From Zychaea mexicana (lineage: Eukaryota > Mucoromycota > Mucoromycetes > Mucorales > Lichtheimiaceae): a stretch of 64,000 nucleotides of DNA. The first letter of the stretch is position 1. Every line of letters starts with the position of its first letter. Shown here piece after piece: positions 45,791 to 58,654 of this stretch. The notes below the pieces were generated by a model that saw only the letters and a program-made list of their open reading frames with translations, was not told the origin of the DNA and made no database searches. The DNA is taken from the NCBI RefSeq assembly GCF_025766255.1, contig NW_026516775.1, positions 62,001-126,000 of the forward strand, in the 5' to 3' direction. The position numbers and the translations under genes are program-made.

Positions 45791-46909
45791 ATGTCTTCTT
45801 CAAACAACAACAATACCAGCAATATCATCAACGACCGTCGTGCCCAGCATCAGTTGCGCGTAGCAGAATCGCAAGATCGCTTGTCTCTCGCTTCTGTTCT
45901 TGATTCCAACAGGAAGCTCCAAGCCGAGATGACAACCGTCAAAAATCAGATTACGGGTTTAACGAGCGTCATTGACGCTATACAACAACAGCAACATACA
46001 ACTGCTACACCAATCGTTGCTAACGGCCAGCAGCAGCCGGTGTCTTCTTCCGTGACACAGGGAGATGCCAGTGCAAGAGTGACTGTAATAAAAGAAAATA
46101 AAGCTTCTTATTATTGTCTATTAACTATGTTATATTTCTATGGTAGGCGGCTATCTATTCATGCGTCGCCAGTTTTCCCGAATGTGATTGCTGGAATTTC
46201 GAGAACAGCTTCAGACATCGGGATAACAAGATAGTTACAACAGCTATATTGGGCTTCGTTGCGACGAACCCAAGAACGAGTGGGTTGCTTAGTGACATGG
46301 ATGTTCGCAAAAGAGTGAGAGCGTACTTCAATACTCTACGCACCAAGTCGCGCACCACTAAGGAGACAGCTGCTCGATGTAGTGTGGATATCAGGCGCTA
46401 TTCGCGAGTCTACAAAGTTAGTGCGCAAAGGGCGAGTGTATGTTCAAGTGCTTTCTAACGTAAATATTAACGCTCAATCACATATAGAAATTGAAGACTC
46501 GCATTACCACACGCCAGCGCCATGCAGAGGATCTGGAATCGCGCTTCCCTGGATGCGAGCGTCTCCTTCGGAGAGAATGTATGTCGCCAGAGATGAGTGA
46601 CGATGAGGAGGGAGGACGAGGACGAGTGGTGCGACGTTTGGTGCCTGCCTTGAGATCGAGCATGGTAATTCATTATTTAAAACACTCACGAAAATCCAGT
46701 GTTGTTAAGTATCGGAAAAGTTGCTAATATTATAGCGATACTTTGCATAGGCCAATGAATTTTTGGATGATTTGGACGCGAAGTCCAAGGCCGCTGCTGC
46801 AACCGGGACAAGAAGGCCCAATGGGGAGTACACTAGACTCGTGATCCCGGACAGTGACGTCCAGATCGAGCAAGACGTGCTCAACACTTTGCCCGACTGG
46901 GCGAAATAA
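45791..46909 (+). pseudogene. CACTA accessory protein (gene 2), diverged copy in remnant 4
   Basis: Starts MSSSNNNNTSNIINDRRAQ with a coiled coil (DRLSLASVLDSNRKLQAEM) and a Q/T-rich end, like gene 2 of CACTA 1 and 2. Downstream exons (about 46150-46420, 46490-46662, about 46750-46909) hold the arginine-rich block (DMDVRKRVRAYFNTLRTKS) and an acidic end closing NTLPDWAK. Frame changes around 46210 make a complete product doubtful. It is convergent with the transposase fragment that follows, the same order as in CACTA 1 and 2. Confidence 0.55.
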
Positions 46910-46942
46910 AATTCTTTTTTTTTTTCGCAATCTTTATTTTTT

Positions 46943-47315
46943 CTACAAAAACACTTTTCTAGCTAGCAGTATCACTATGCTCCTAGCACTATTGGTGTTT
47001 CTTTGTGAACCAAACTTAACAATGGCCACCTGCGAGTGAATCTGGTGGATAGGCAAGATGGAGTCAGTTCCTTCTGCCATAAAACTGCTAAACCACTCTT
47101 CCAGACCCTCATCTTCAAAGCGTTGCTGCCTTGCTGCTGCGCGATACCAACGGATGAAGGCAAATGAGTGCGTCTTCTGTCTGCCATCAATGAGGAGATT
47201 GTGCTTGAAAAAAAATTGGACCTGGCCGGTCCACGCAACGACTCCATTACCCTGAATAAACAAGGCTTGAACGTAGGACCCACGCAAAGATCTCGAAGTT
47301 GCTGACCGGTAAGGA
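46943..47315 (-). pseudogene. C-terminal fragment of a tnp2-type CACTA transposase
   Basis: The - strand reads GSYVQALFIQGNGVVAWTGQ, then VQFFFKHNLLIDGRQKTHSF and ILPIHQIHSQVAIVKFG, matching the last about 110 residues of the CACTA 1 and 2 transposases (IQFFFRHVQLIRGQQ, VPVHRLYGQVAVVKLG). It stops dead at 47315 where an AT-rich repeat begins, so the rest of the gene was lost or displaced. Confidence 0.8.
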
Positions 47316-48058
47316 GTATAAACAATATCTATAATATTTGTTATAAATAACAATATTATAATGTTTTATTATACTGTCAAGCGTTCTAATAAAAATCTAA
47401 CTTTGTTGATTTTTTATTGAACTGGGCGTCGTCATTCTTCCTAGCCTGTTTTTTCTTAAACATAATGTTTGAGATTAATTCTAGTGGTTGAGAATTTTAT
47501 AAGGTTTGAGAATTTGTTTTTTATTTAATAAAGAAACAATATAATTATTTATAATTTATTTAAAATGATATTATTTATAGTTTTTTATTTTTTTGCTATA
47601 TTATTGAAAACTTATCAAATGGATTTATACTTTTACAAAAAATTGGGGTATACCTAGGGTATACCTAGGTTCACTAGGTTTACTTAGTAGAGGATACCTT
47701 ATACTCAATAGTAGATGGCTTATATCTCCACAATGTATTAAGTAAGTAAACATTTGCATCATAATAAATTGTGTTCCTGGACCTTGTCTCTACCTAAATA
47801 TCAAATAAAAATTTTGAGTAGACCTGGGGTAGACCTAGGTCTACTGGGTCTACTTAGTAGAGGATACCTTATGCTCAATAGTAAATGGCTTATATCTCCA
47901 CACCATATTAAGTAAGTAAGCATTTGCATCATAATAAATCGTGTTCCTGGACCTTGTCATTACCCGAATATCAAATAAAAATTTTGAGTAGACCTGGGGT
48001 AGACCTGGGTCTACTGGGTCTACTCCACCTACTAAGTAATCGCCGTGGCAATTCTATA
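47316..48058 (+). mobile_element. AT-rich derivative carrying satellite units
   Basis: Head AGTATAAACAATATC and following about 320 bp match 14540-14870 with divergence. From 47645 come two full satellite units (spacing 181 and 170 bp) and part of a third, with GGTATACC or GTAGACC palindromic openings. The end is the inverse of TATAGAATTGCCAC (48045-48058), as at 28877 and 62911. Confidence 0.75.
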
Positions 48059-48061
48059 TGA

Positions 48062-48209
48062 CATGATTATGGTGGAGGTGATGATATGATGATGACGGGG
48101 ATGGGTATAGTAGTAAAGAGACACAGAATAACAGTAGAGGGAGAGAGAGACACATAAAAGAAAATTGATATAATAAAAAAAACGCACAATCTTTTAAATA
48201 AGAAAACCC
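48062..48209. repeat. flank repeated at 58655-58740
   Basis: GATGATATGATGATGACG and TAGTAGTAAAGAGACA strings recur in the same order and orientation about 10.6 kb downstream, past the helicase gene. Confidence 0.65.
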
Positions 48210-50333
48210 TTAATCCTCCAAGTCCATTCTTTCAACGGGCGTGCTGCTTTGTAGTTGTTGTTGCTGCTGGCACTGAGTGTTGTTTCCTTGAAAAACATGT
48301 TGGTCATTGTTCGCCATTTGCACAATTCTATTTACAACAGTCGGCACCAATCGATCGATAGTACGGAAATCCCTCAACTTTCGCTTTACAACTTCAATAT
48401 TCGAATTATTCAATGCATGTAGAAACGTTTCTTCGCTCATCTGTAGAAATTCTAGTGGATCAGTATCTTGAGCACACTCAAAGATCCATGTACACACCCA
48501 CATAAAAAGATAAATACCTCCTCCAGATTCCATGGGTTAAATGTCAACGGCAGCAATGCAATATCAGGTCCACAAACTCGAATCAGGTGCATATATCGCC
48601 GCACTCCTTGCTTCATCTTGGCCATCATACTTTGTGCTGTTTTTTCGTCTTTATATGGAAACACGCCTTGATCAAAAACTCGTTTTTTCCTTTTTTGACT
48701 TTATGATAGATATAACGACAATAGACAATGTTGATGTTTTGAATGATCTGCATCATGGCAACGGCAATGCTGGCGCTGTCGAGTAGGTTCAATTTGGCTT
48801 TGCTTCTTGTTGCTCTGCTCAGAATGGCGGCTTGTTGTTGTTGTTCAAGGTGTCGTGCGTTGATAAGTGAGGCGCTGTCGTCAAAGTTGAGTGATTGATT
48901 GTTGCTTTCCAAGAACTGTAAACAGTTGTGCACGTTGTCGATGACCTTGAGCCTATGCTCTGGATGCGTTGAACAAATAAAGTCGATTTCTGTTTAAGCG
49001 GAAAAGGCAGCAGTCAATAATACGTTGTGTGCAATCACATCCTTTTTTTTTAACTCACCACTGACAAGCTTTCCGCCATTGCGCCATGTATTCTTCATTG
49101 ATCCGCCATCAGACAAAACAACTTGGCTACTGACGTCTTCTTGGCTGTACTGCGTGTTTATGTCGTCGTATTCGGGCTGTGAGTGTGCAGTCTGCTGTGT
49201 GCGTTGTCTTTTCGACCGCAAGTGGCCAGAGATGGTGATAAGGTTGTTGTTTTTATTATTATTACTGCTGCTGTTGCTTGCTATTGTTGTTTGGGCAGAG
49301 ACAGGATGATGGCGATGGTGGTAGGTGGCAGTGGCGGCGTTGTTGCTGTTTGATGATGATGATGTATTGGTGGCGGCAGTAGTAGTAGGGGTCTCCTCAA
49401 AATCGTTCAAGTCAATGTCTTCGTCGTCCAGATCATAAACCATACGAGCAGAATCTTCAAGTGAAAAACAATTAGCAAAGCGTTCAATCCCTACAACTGA
49501 AACATTACAAAAAACTAAAAGCATACCTTCTCGTTCTTGCACGCTCACACTTGGATTGTTGCTGTTGTTGCTGTTGTCATTGTTGCTGCTGCTGGGGATC
49601 ATTGTCGTCGCGTTGTTGTTGCTGCTGTTACTGGTTGTTGCTGTTGTTGTTCTTAATGATGATGAAGAAGATGCTGCTACTGCTGCTGCTGCTGCCTGCT
49701 GTCTTCGCAACCGGCGGTCCTCCTCTTCTCCAGCTCGCCGATCCCGTTCAAACTCGGCACGCGTCTCCCTCGCAATAGATCGCAAAAAAGCGTCGTTCTT
49801 TCGTTGTTGAATCGATGCAAGATAGTCAGGTGGAGATATAGGCTAAAACTACTGTATTAGCACCCGTTCTTCTCTCCTTGTATTCACACACGCTTCCCTT
49901 TTTTCCCTTTCCCTTTTTTTTACCGTGCTTCTTTGTGGTCGCCGGGCAATCGTCGTCGTAGTGGTAGTAGTAGGAGTAGTAGTAGCAGTATTAGCACCAA
50001 CGCCAGATGGCGATGGCAATGGCTTCAAATTAACCGAAACAAACTCCATCAGCCTAATTAACTTTTTTTCTCCCATCCTTTTCTTCCCATTAGGACTTAC
50101 AGCGTCAACAGTGTTCTTGTTGAATTCAACAGTAAAGCCGTGCTTGGCAAAAACTTCTTTTACTTCTTTCATCACAGCATCCTTGTCTAATTTGAAAAAA
50201 AAAGCATACTCAGTACAGATTGACGATTGCACATCCCTCCATCATTCATCTCTTTCTTCTTTTTTTTTGGTTCTTTTTTTTTACCACGGATGTTCAACGA
50301 TAAATCCAAAACGGTAGCAAGTGAGTCGTTCAT
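48210..50333 (-). CDS. unknown S/T/N/Q-rich protein in the helicase cluster
   Basis: Exons on the - strand: 50333-50285 (MNDSLATVLDLSLNIR), 50186-49924, 49842 to about 49530, about 49455-49060, about 48990-48720, about 48660-48535 and about 48480-48210. The joined product is about 480 residues. The N-terminal part is a compact charged domain (KEVKEVFAKHGFTVEFNKNT, then KKRMGEKKLIRLMEF). The middle is low complexity (Q/A, S/T and N runs with an acidic DLDDEDIDLNDFEE). The C-terminal part is ordered (GVRRYMHLIRVCGPDIALLP, TDPLEFLQMSEETFLHAL). No family is recognised. No stops break the model. It runs tail-to-head with the next - strand gene (170 bp apart). Transcription-factor-like composition is an impression only. 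Confidence 0.55.
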
Positions 50334-50503
50334 GGTAAACAAATAAAAGAGACTTCGGTTCTCGAACTAATGTGCACTACGCACATATTAATAAAACACC
50401 CTTTTCTTCCCCATACTGCTTATTTGGTGCTCTCCACAAGAAAGAAGGAAAAAGAATTTTTTTTCGCGGGTTCAACAACTACACACATTTTTATTATATA
50501 AAA

Positions 50504-52781
50504 TTATTGCGGTTCTTCTTGTGTTGCTGTTGTTGCTGCTGGGCTAGCTGTCAGGACGTTAACTAAAAACAATATATGAGGACACACGTTTTGTTTTTTC
50601 GTATTTCTCTTTTCTTATACATACTGTCTTCTGCCCCAAGTAACTTGACTAGTCCAGTCAAACGGACAAAGTACTGTAGCTTGGCAATATCCGATGTAGT
50701 TTTTGGGAGTTCTTTCCAGGCTCCTGCTTGAGTGATGTTGGATAACACCATAAACAACCGGGCAGGCCAAATACGAAAGGTCCCACACTCCCTACTCATT
50801 AATAGGGTTTCGTTCAAGTCCTGAAGGCGATGCAATGCCTCCTCAGGTATGGTAGAATCCTCAGTAGGAAAATCTGCCCGAGCCAGAACATCCATAAGAT
50901 AGCAGACGCACAGGTACTGGTTGTGGCTCATAATACCCACTGCACGACCAGAAAACGGCTGATCGTTACCACGTTGGCACGCACGCACAAGCATCATTAT
51001 AAAGGAAGCTTAATGACGCTCATACTGGTCCTGTGTTGCTGGCATCAGTTGTGTAATACCTCGGTTGGGCACATCGTCATAGCTAGTGTACACAACTGTC
51101 AGTAACTAAAGTAATACTTCATACATATATCAACTTTCTCTTGAAAAAGTAAGCATACCTTAAGCCCATCACCATTCGGCGCTCGAGGTAATAAGAGGTG
51201 CCGCGAGTAGTTCGATCAATAACCTTCAAGTATCTTGTCACCGTAGCATGGATCGAACGGCCAGTTTCGTCGTTTACGTCAGATAAAGAAGCCCATCTAG
51301 CAAGCTCTGCGCGGGACTCGGTGGTATCTGGTGTTGCGTTCAAAGTTTTCCGTACAATCATTTCCCAGCGCATAATCTCGTGGAAGCGGCCAACTGCACG
51401 GCGCTCGGCCGTGTTGGGCTCGCGATTTAGGTGCTGAACGCCATAATGCTGCAAGACGTTCATGTTCTCACTAGCACAACGCTGCAATGCGGCACGAAGA
51501 ACATCTGGGGCAGTAGAAAGTAGGCGGTTGTTACTCTCGATGTTGATGTTGTTGGATAAGACGCCAAAATATGGCATATCTTGACGTGCACCGAGTTTTT
51601 GCACCAGACAGCGGCTGAAACGTTCATCATAGGATCCAGTGGATGAGACAGGACAATGGTGATGACGACGTGTTGCTGCCGCTTTACAGTAGTAGCCACA
51701 ATGGTTGCATGCGAATCCAGGCTCAGGATCCCAAGTACACCAACGCAAGGAAGCAGTTCGGTGGTAAGATGCTGTGCATACCGGTATTTGTTTGTCACAT
51801 CAACTCCTTTGGCACCTTGGGCATACAGTAGATTGGTGAATTCTTCTTGCGAGTATTGATTAGTACTGGGAGCGAGCATACGATGGGCTGACTGGATATG
51901 GCTATATGCTTCAGTCGTTGGAATAAACACATATCAGTTATCGTGGTTCCGGTTGGAACAGAAAAGCAGGCCACTCGTACGGTCAATAATAAGACCCAAT
52001 CTGCCAATCAAAGCAGCACGCTCTATAAACGTGGTAGCATATATCAGTATGAGCCTTTTTACATACGCCACAGCAACAGCAACATCATTTTTATTTACCA
52101 TGAGCCATTGGCGCTTCTTCATCGTTGTCAACATCCATTAGTACCGGTTGTTGCTCTGGCGATTGCTGTTGCCGTTCTTGTTGTTCATCAACGTCCATCG
52201 ATCCCAGCTGTAGCTCGGGCTGCTGTTGCTGAACCTGCTGCTGGACCACTGCTGGCGCTGCTACTGCTTGTAAAGCTAGATATTGTGGATGTGCGCGGCG
52301 GTGGGCAGAACGAGGTTGTTGAGCAGGCAATGTAGGTGACATGGACCGGCTTTCTTGCGGCTGTGGTCGACGTGGAGCTCTGTATAATCGCGACTGGCTA
52401 ACTGTTGCAGGATCAAGAAGGGCATTGCAAGTGTCAACGAAATGGCGATGGAAGTTCAAGACGCCTTCAACATGTTGGCATTGCGGGCATGTTACAAAGC
52501 CTGGCGCGCCGTCGCCGACCCTGTCTACTACAATAGTAAGCGTTGCTGCACAAACACATATGAGTAACGTTTTCATATTTTTAACGAGTAAGCACAATAC
52601 AACCCCAACCCCAATATAATGACATACCATAATTGCGCAATGTTACCGTAACTTGCTTTTGGTGAAATTGTTTTCTATGGGTATCCATGCTTGTTTCCAC
52701 ATGCTGTCCACATGTACGGCATACCGCACCAGAGCTACTAGGCTGACCGCTGTTGTTTGTAGGTTGTTCGGGAGGGTTCAT
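50504..52781 (-). pseudogene. C2H2/OrsD (DUF3505)-like protein divergent from the helicase, decayed
   Basis: Starts at 52781 (MNPPEQPTNNSGQ). Exon 1 has CRTCGQHVETSMDTHRKQFH, a C2H2-like knuckle; exon 2 has CPQCQHVEG and a long Q/P-rich linker. A region GLLFCSNRNHDN, then HIQSAHRM, resembles the Cys-x-His layout of OrsD/DUF3505 domains found at the N-terminus of fungal telomere-linked helicases. A CNHCGYYCKAAATRRHHHC finger follows. The C-terminal exons end TATQEEPQ at 50504. In-frame stops at 51934-51936 (TGA) and 51010-51012 (TAA) and a frame shift near 51740 break it. Its divergent position, 815 bp from the helicase start, suggests a working pair before decay. Confidence 0.55.
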
Positions 52782-52984
52782 GATATAGTGGCTGTTGTTG
52801 GATGAAAAAAAATAATACCGCAGTATAGTAGTGTTTTTATATTGATCACATAATCCTTTCTCTGCCACATCCACATAATTATTTTTATCTCTGTGCTTTA
52901 TTGCCAAGTTGCGCTACATTGTACTATACGGCCATAAGTGCGCGATAGGAAGTTACATTGTACCTGTTTAATTTACACCACACT

Positions 52985-53310
52985 ACTTTGTGGTTGGAAT
53001 TGCATTGTCGAGCACGATCTATTTTAAGAACATGACAGATAACAGCCACCCCTACTTTCACATGTGCGCCACAAAAGCTCTTCTTGTCACTCACAACTTA
53101 CGTAATTCTGCCACATGGCTTTGTGGCTCGTCTTGGCAACTTCTCTGTCGGAATTGTATTGTCGATCACGTTCTATTTTAAGAACATGACAGATAACAGC
53201 CACCCCCACTTTCACATGTGCGCCACAAAGCTTCTTCTGCTTACAACTCACGTAATTCTGCCATGCCACTTTGCGGCTCGTCTTGGCACACAACACCCCT
53301 TTGATTTATT
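52985..53310. repeat. tandem duplication in the divergent promoter region
   Basis: Two copies of a roughly 158-bp unit (starting near 52994 and 53152), each with TATTTTAAGAACATGACAGA and TCACATGTGCGCCACAAA. They lie between two divergent genes, so they may duplicate regulatory sequence. CACATGTG is an E-box-like palindrome. Confidence 0.75.
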
Positions 53311-53595
53311 TTTAGTTTTCTCATTCAACAACGCAGACAGGTACCTTGCCACATATCGAGGCTAATACTTGGCAGTAAAGAACATTGTCTCCCTTTATTC
53401 TTTTATTGGTTTATATCTTCAAAGCCCGGCATATCGTCTACTGCTATCATATACAAAAGATGCTTGCTCAAAGTGCATGTGCCAACGAGAGATGAAAAAC
53501 TATATAAAGACGCCGCATTTGCAACAACAAAAGAGCCCCATATACACACCCACTCACACACCTACTTTAACTTCTTTCCAATAACCGCTTTCACA

Positions 53596-56500
53596 ATGTC
53601 CAACTACTACAGCAACACCCACTTTGATTATAACGAAGAAGCCGGTACCTATGCTAATGTCGAGCAACTGACCGATCCAGCCTTCTAGGATGCCCAGCGA
53701 ACGATTGACCGGTAAATATATACCAACACTTGCTTTTTTTTTTCTGGTTCTTTTTCGTGCCTATTGAATTCGCGTTAACTTGCATAATTTGTGCTTATCA
53801 TACCTCTTGTTTTTTTTCCTTGTTAGTGAGGAAGCAGAACGAATCCTCTACTGGCTTCGCGATGGTGTCCCAACGGCCATGAATATGTTCCAAGAGACCA
53901 TGCGGACGGCGACCTTGGCGAGCGGCGATCACCCACCTGAGCCCTCCATTCTGATCCTGGACGATAACCTCATGTCGATCCAACACCGCACCACCAGGGT
54001 CGACCTTTGCAATATCCAGGTTGGTGTCCAAAGCCTCCTTCGTCATTGTTGTACCCACTTGGAGGATCGCGTGTTGCGTGGTTACCGTTTGCAAGTCCCC
54101 TTTTCCACCTCCTCTATCCTTGACGAAACACGAAGCGAGGATCCCTCCGTCGACTTCTTTTCGCGTGCTGGCAACGCCACTGCCGATCCCACATACCTGA
54201 CGGCCTTAATGAACCACCTGGCGATTGAGCACACCAGCGAGTTCGTTACTGGTGTCACTGCTAGTGGCGATCTCGTGTGGAAGTTCGACAGCCTTTTCGC
54301 CTGGCTTCAACAAGCACAAGAGCTCGTAATGATCATCATGGTGCTTGTCCACCTTACCAGCGGCCAGCCTGCTCGTGGCGAGGAGCTTGCTGCCACAACG
54401 ATCCGCTCATCTGCCCGTGGTGCAAGACGTGGTGTCTACTGGTACCGTGAAAAAGTGATGCTCGTGCAATACTACTACAAGCGTCGTTCGCGTGCTACTG
54501 GTGACCGATATATTGCTCGATTCCTCACCAAGGAATTGAGTGATATTTTGCTCATGTACCTTGTCCTCGTCCGCCCTTTCGAACGGTATGTATTGTATTC
54601 TTGTTTTTTTTGCCAAAGCGCGCTTCACAATGTATTGAATTTGCGATGCTGGTTTGCTGATTTGCCCAAATTGTTGAAATTGAATCGTTTGCAGGTTCGC
54701 CTTCAAGCAGACCCGCGCTGGTGAGGATGTCCAGGTCGGCATAGAAAACTACCAGAACTTTTTGTTCGTGGCCAACGGCAACGTCGTTACAGGTAGTGAG
54801 CTCAGTAAGAAGCTATATCGGTACGTATATACATGTCAGCTAAGAAATACCCAACAACAGTGCACATAATTAATTGATATACTTGCCTTTTTTAAACATG
54901 CATCAACAGTTTTTTGAAGGACTTTGCTGGAGCTGGACTTGGCCTCCAAGGATACCGCCAACTAGCCACGTTCTTTATGCGCCATCACTTGCAAAGAAGC
55001 AGAGCTTTCTTGGAAAGCCCACAGGAGATCCGTGGTGACCCGGATTTAGACCTGGACAACGATGAAAACGTGGATCTGCCCTCAACGACTGGTGAGCAAC
55101 GGCAGCACGCCACTGCTCGAGCCGTCGTCCGTGGTGCCCCTTCATTGAACACTGAATTCTTTGATCTGTAGGCTGCACACAGCGGTTCTACGGCCGGCAT
55201 GTTTTACACCCGTACTCCCAGCGATTTCCAGTATTTATCATCTGAAGCAATACACGAGTTCGACCTCTGCTCCCGTGAATGGCAGAGCTTGTTGGGTATG
55301 TATAATTCTTGTGGATCATATAGACAAAAGAGACAAGTGAATTAATTACGCATTCCCTGATTATGTAGGTATTGCCGACCATGTCACGCCATCCACGCCT
55401 CCTCAACAACAATCTCAACAACAACAACCTCAGCAACAGCCTCAGCAACAGCCTCAACAACAACCTCAACAACAGCAGCCTCTCGCCCTTGCTCCTCCTC
55501 TCTCTCAATTACCTAGTCAGGTTAACAGCCTTCTTGCGCAGGCCGCAGAACGGTTCGTTGTTGCCATCCACGAAAAGACCACCCGCGATATCTCACCAAT
55601 TATCGTATACAAGCATGAGTTTTTGCCATGATTGTTTTATATTTCGTCTACCTCCGTCTCCTTCTTTCACTCATCTTACCTTTTCTCTCTACAGCCGTCC
55701 TCCTTGAACACATCAACGGCTTGCGCCAATTCCTTAACGACGATAATGCCACGTTCCGGTCTCGCGAGCAGGCTTTAGCTTTGCCTCTGATCATAGAGCG
55801 CCAGCTCGATCTGCTCGTTGTGCTACCCACAGGCATGGGCAAAAGCGTGCTGTTCTCGGTACCACCACTCCTTGAACCCGGCATGCTCACCATCGTTGTT
55901 GTTCCTTTGGTGGCCTTGACTGGCAATCATGTTCGACGTTTAACCCATGCCAACATATCCACAGCCTTGTGGCAATGTAAGTCTTTTGAACCAACATCTT
56001 ATTTCAGCACAAATTCTGCAATCATATACTTATCTTTTTCCTATGCTATTATTAGCTGGTCGCGCAACGAACACAAATGCGCAGATCCTGCTTGTCGCGG
56101 TCGAGCATGTAGCCACCGCAAACTTTGTCACCTTCTGCTTTGAGCAGCAAAGCCGGATCTCTCGTTTCGTGGTTGATGAGTGCCACTTGGGCCTCACCTG
56201 GTTGTCCTTCCGTGTGGCCATGCTAAAGCTTCGAGTCCTTCGGTCCATCCCCGTCCTACTCCTACTACTTACTGCAACGTTGCCGCCTTCTATGGAAGAC
56301 GAGGCCCGTATTTTCTACGGGTCTAACTTTGCAACGATTCGTACACCATCCACCTCCCGCCCCAACCTCGCATATTCCTTGCACCTGCAGGAAAACACCA
56401 TATCAAACGACGCAATCATGACGATGTTAGCCAACGAATTGCTCCATCATCACAGCAATGTCCGCGGTATTGTTTTCTGCACGTCCACTACCAAGGTCAA

Positions 56501-57944
56501 TGACTTACACGAGTTCCTGGTCCAAACCGACCAGTACACAGAGCTCAACGCCTGCAAGTACTACAGCAACCTTGACGACGAAGAAAAGCAAGAACAGCAG
56601 GACAGATGGATGCACCAAACCAGTGGTATCATAGTGGCTACCTCTGGTTTCGGGTTGGGCATCGATGCCCCTGACGTGCGCGTGGTGTTTCACTGGGGGT
56701 TGCCCTACAGTTTGTTGGACTATGCCCAGCAAACTGGTCGTGCTGGTCGCGACGGGCTACCTTCAACGTGCCAGTTGTACTTCGTGCTGGATCGCGAAGA
56801 GAACAGGATCACCAGGATGAAGGACGAGCAAGAAGACCAACTGAAGATCAAGGATGCAGAGGAGCTGGTTACATTTGTCAAGGTACTACACAAGTTTTCA
56901 ACTTATTAATATATACATACGATCACTTCCCCTTTTAAGAACCATCATAACTAATATCAAATTTCACAGGCTAATAGCTGCATCTGTTTCCAATTACAAC
57001 AGTACCTTGATGGTACCGCATCTGTCAACTGCCTCGCCGACAACACTTATGAAGACTGTGGCTACTGTTCGGTTTTACTGGCTGGTCCAGTCCGTCCCCC
57101 CCGCCAAGACCGTCGTCAAGTACCAAGGATATCCATGGAACTCGAGGTGGAAACCACAGAGGACAGTACAGTCGAGCCTCCAGCACCACGCACAACGGTA
57201 TGCATTCGCCTTTCTCTCTTTACAACAACTTTGTTAGTCTTGAACACGTTTGGCTCATTCCTTTCTCTTTCATTATTAGAACACACCTTCCATCGAATCT
57301 GTTGCAGGCCAGCAACAAAGCAACACCATCCACAACACCCACCGTGACTACAACGACAGAGTACTTGAAAAGGCCGAGGACATCTACAGAAGCCAAGTCT
57401 GTATTCATTGCGTGCTGGTGTATAGGCAAAGTTGCGGTTACCTACCAAGGGATTCGTTCGGCCACGACGGCTATTGCTTCAAGGAATATAAACGTTTTGA
57501 TGGTTACCATCGCTGTATCAAATACACGTATGTCTCTGCAGTACCGTTCTTTTTACGGATGTATTATAGTTGCATACTTACTTTACTTTTTTTTTCTTTT
57601 TCTGGTGTCATAGACCCGGCATGTGCTTCACATGTGGTATTCCATTCCACAACAGCCTTTATCAATGCAGAAGTAGAGGTTGTAACCCAGCAATCGCAAA
57701 CACGGTGCTTCCTGCTTGTTGGGCAGTCTTCAACACACGCAACCAAGACGCCGACCATGCCCGCTTCCTCGCCGAGAACTGTCCGGACATAGACAGCCGT
57801 GCCACCTTCCCAACAACGGACCAGGAGTTTGCAAGCTGGTTATCCAACAAGGACCTCGACAATATTGGCAACGCCATGAAACTGTTTTTACAGATTTTCG
57901 AAGAGCTTATTGTGGAGGAAGAGCGACACGCGGACCAGCACTAA
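53596..57944 (+). pseudogene. RecQ-type helicase of the telomere-linked (TLH-like) group
   Basis: About nine exons. The N-terminal half (53826-55320) holds a domain with a RGEEL ... YYYKRRSR ... LLMYLVLVRPFER pattern that precedes RecQ in fungal telomere-linked helicases. A Q/P-rich linker follows (55383-55490). The helicase core has motif I LPTGMGKS, motif II VDECH, motif III LTATLPP, and motifs V-VI ATSGFGLGIDAP and QQTGRAGRDG. The C-terminal exons are Cys-rich (YEDCGYC, SQVCIHCVLVY, MCFTCGIPF). ATP-driven 3'-5' DNA unwinding is the family role. TAG codons at 53686-53688 and 55169-55171 interrupt otherwise good exons, so it is probably a pseudogene unless those segments are spliced out. TLH genes are usually subtelomeric. 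Confidence 0.8.
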
Positions 57945-58025
57945 GCCTTTCTTTCCGTTAGTTTTCTGTCAGCTCTCCTACCTCTTTTCCCTCTTCTCTT
58001 GCCCCCTACATACAAATCTGTCTAC

Positions 58026-58062
<37 letters not shown>

Positions 58063-58654
58063 TTCTCTGTCTCTCTATTTTCTTTTATTACAACACACAC
58101 ACATATCTTATATATACTCTTTCTCTCTGTCTCTGTCTCTGTCTCTGTCTCTTTATCACTTTTTAGATTTTCTTTTACCAATAGAATAAACGCTTATCAC
58201 ACCCAACGAACCTGATATAAGCAATATCCTGTCGTGATTTATAAAGCCTGTCGTTATTGAGCAATACATCCTGCTGAAGAGCCTTTATTGTACGCATAAC
58301 TGTTGTGTGCTGATTTAGTTGGTATTGAGCAGGTCTTGTCGAAATGTTGTGTTCATCATCTACCGCAATTACGAAAAGTTGTTTTGGCAAGTGGTAGAGC
58401 TGTTGCCTCCCATTTTCCCCCAAGCACACTCCGTTGTCAGCACCACATTTTATTAGCCGAATCCCGTTGTCATCATTGTCATTCCGTTGTCATCGGTCGC
58501 CACTTGAAAAAGTTTGTGGATTTCACACTGTTTTTGCCCAATAAAAGACGCCAATGGCACTGGAAGCACTATTTCTCCGAGCACTCCTGCTGAACATGCA
58601 GCTCAAGTAGATATAATGCAACAGATGACAAGTTTATTTGGCAGTGTGGTGCCC
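57945..58654. repeat. 3' flank with CA and CT microsatellites and GTTGTCAT array
   Basis: (CA)n at about 58028-58062, GTCTCT repeats at 58120-58152. At 58453-58510 a CCGTTGTCAT-rich stretch recurs at 61773-61835 in the same orientation. No gene supported. Confidence 0.6.

Noticed and set aside
47645..48040. CRISPR-like array
   Set aside because: Regular units are 170-181 bp and similar throughout, with no short repeat and unique spacer pattern; this is a satellite.
49551..49810. Leu-rich and Cys-rich + strand frames
   Set aside because: They are the antisense of poly-Q, Ala, Asn and Ser codon runs of the - strand gene.
57910..58215. His/Thr-rich frame
   Set aside because: Produced by the CA and CT microsatellites.
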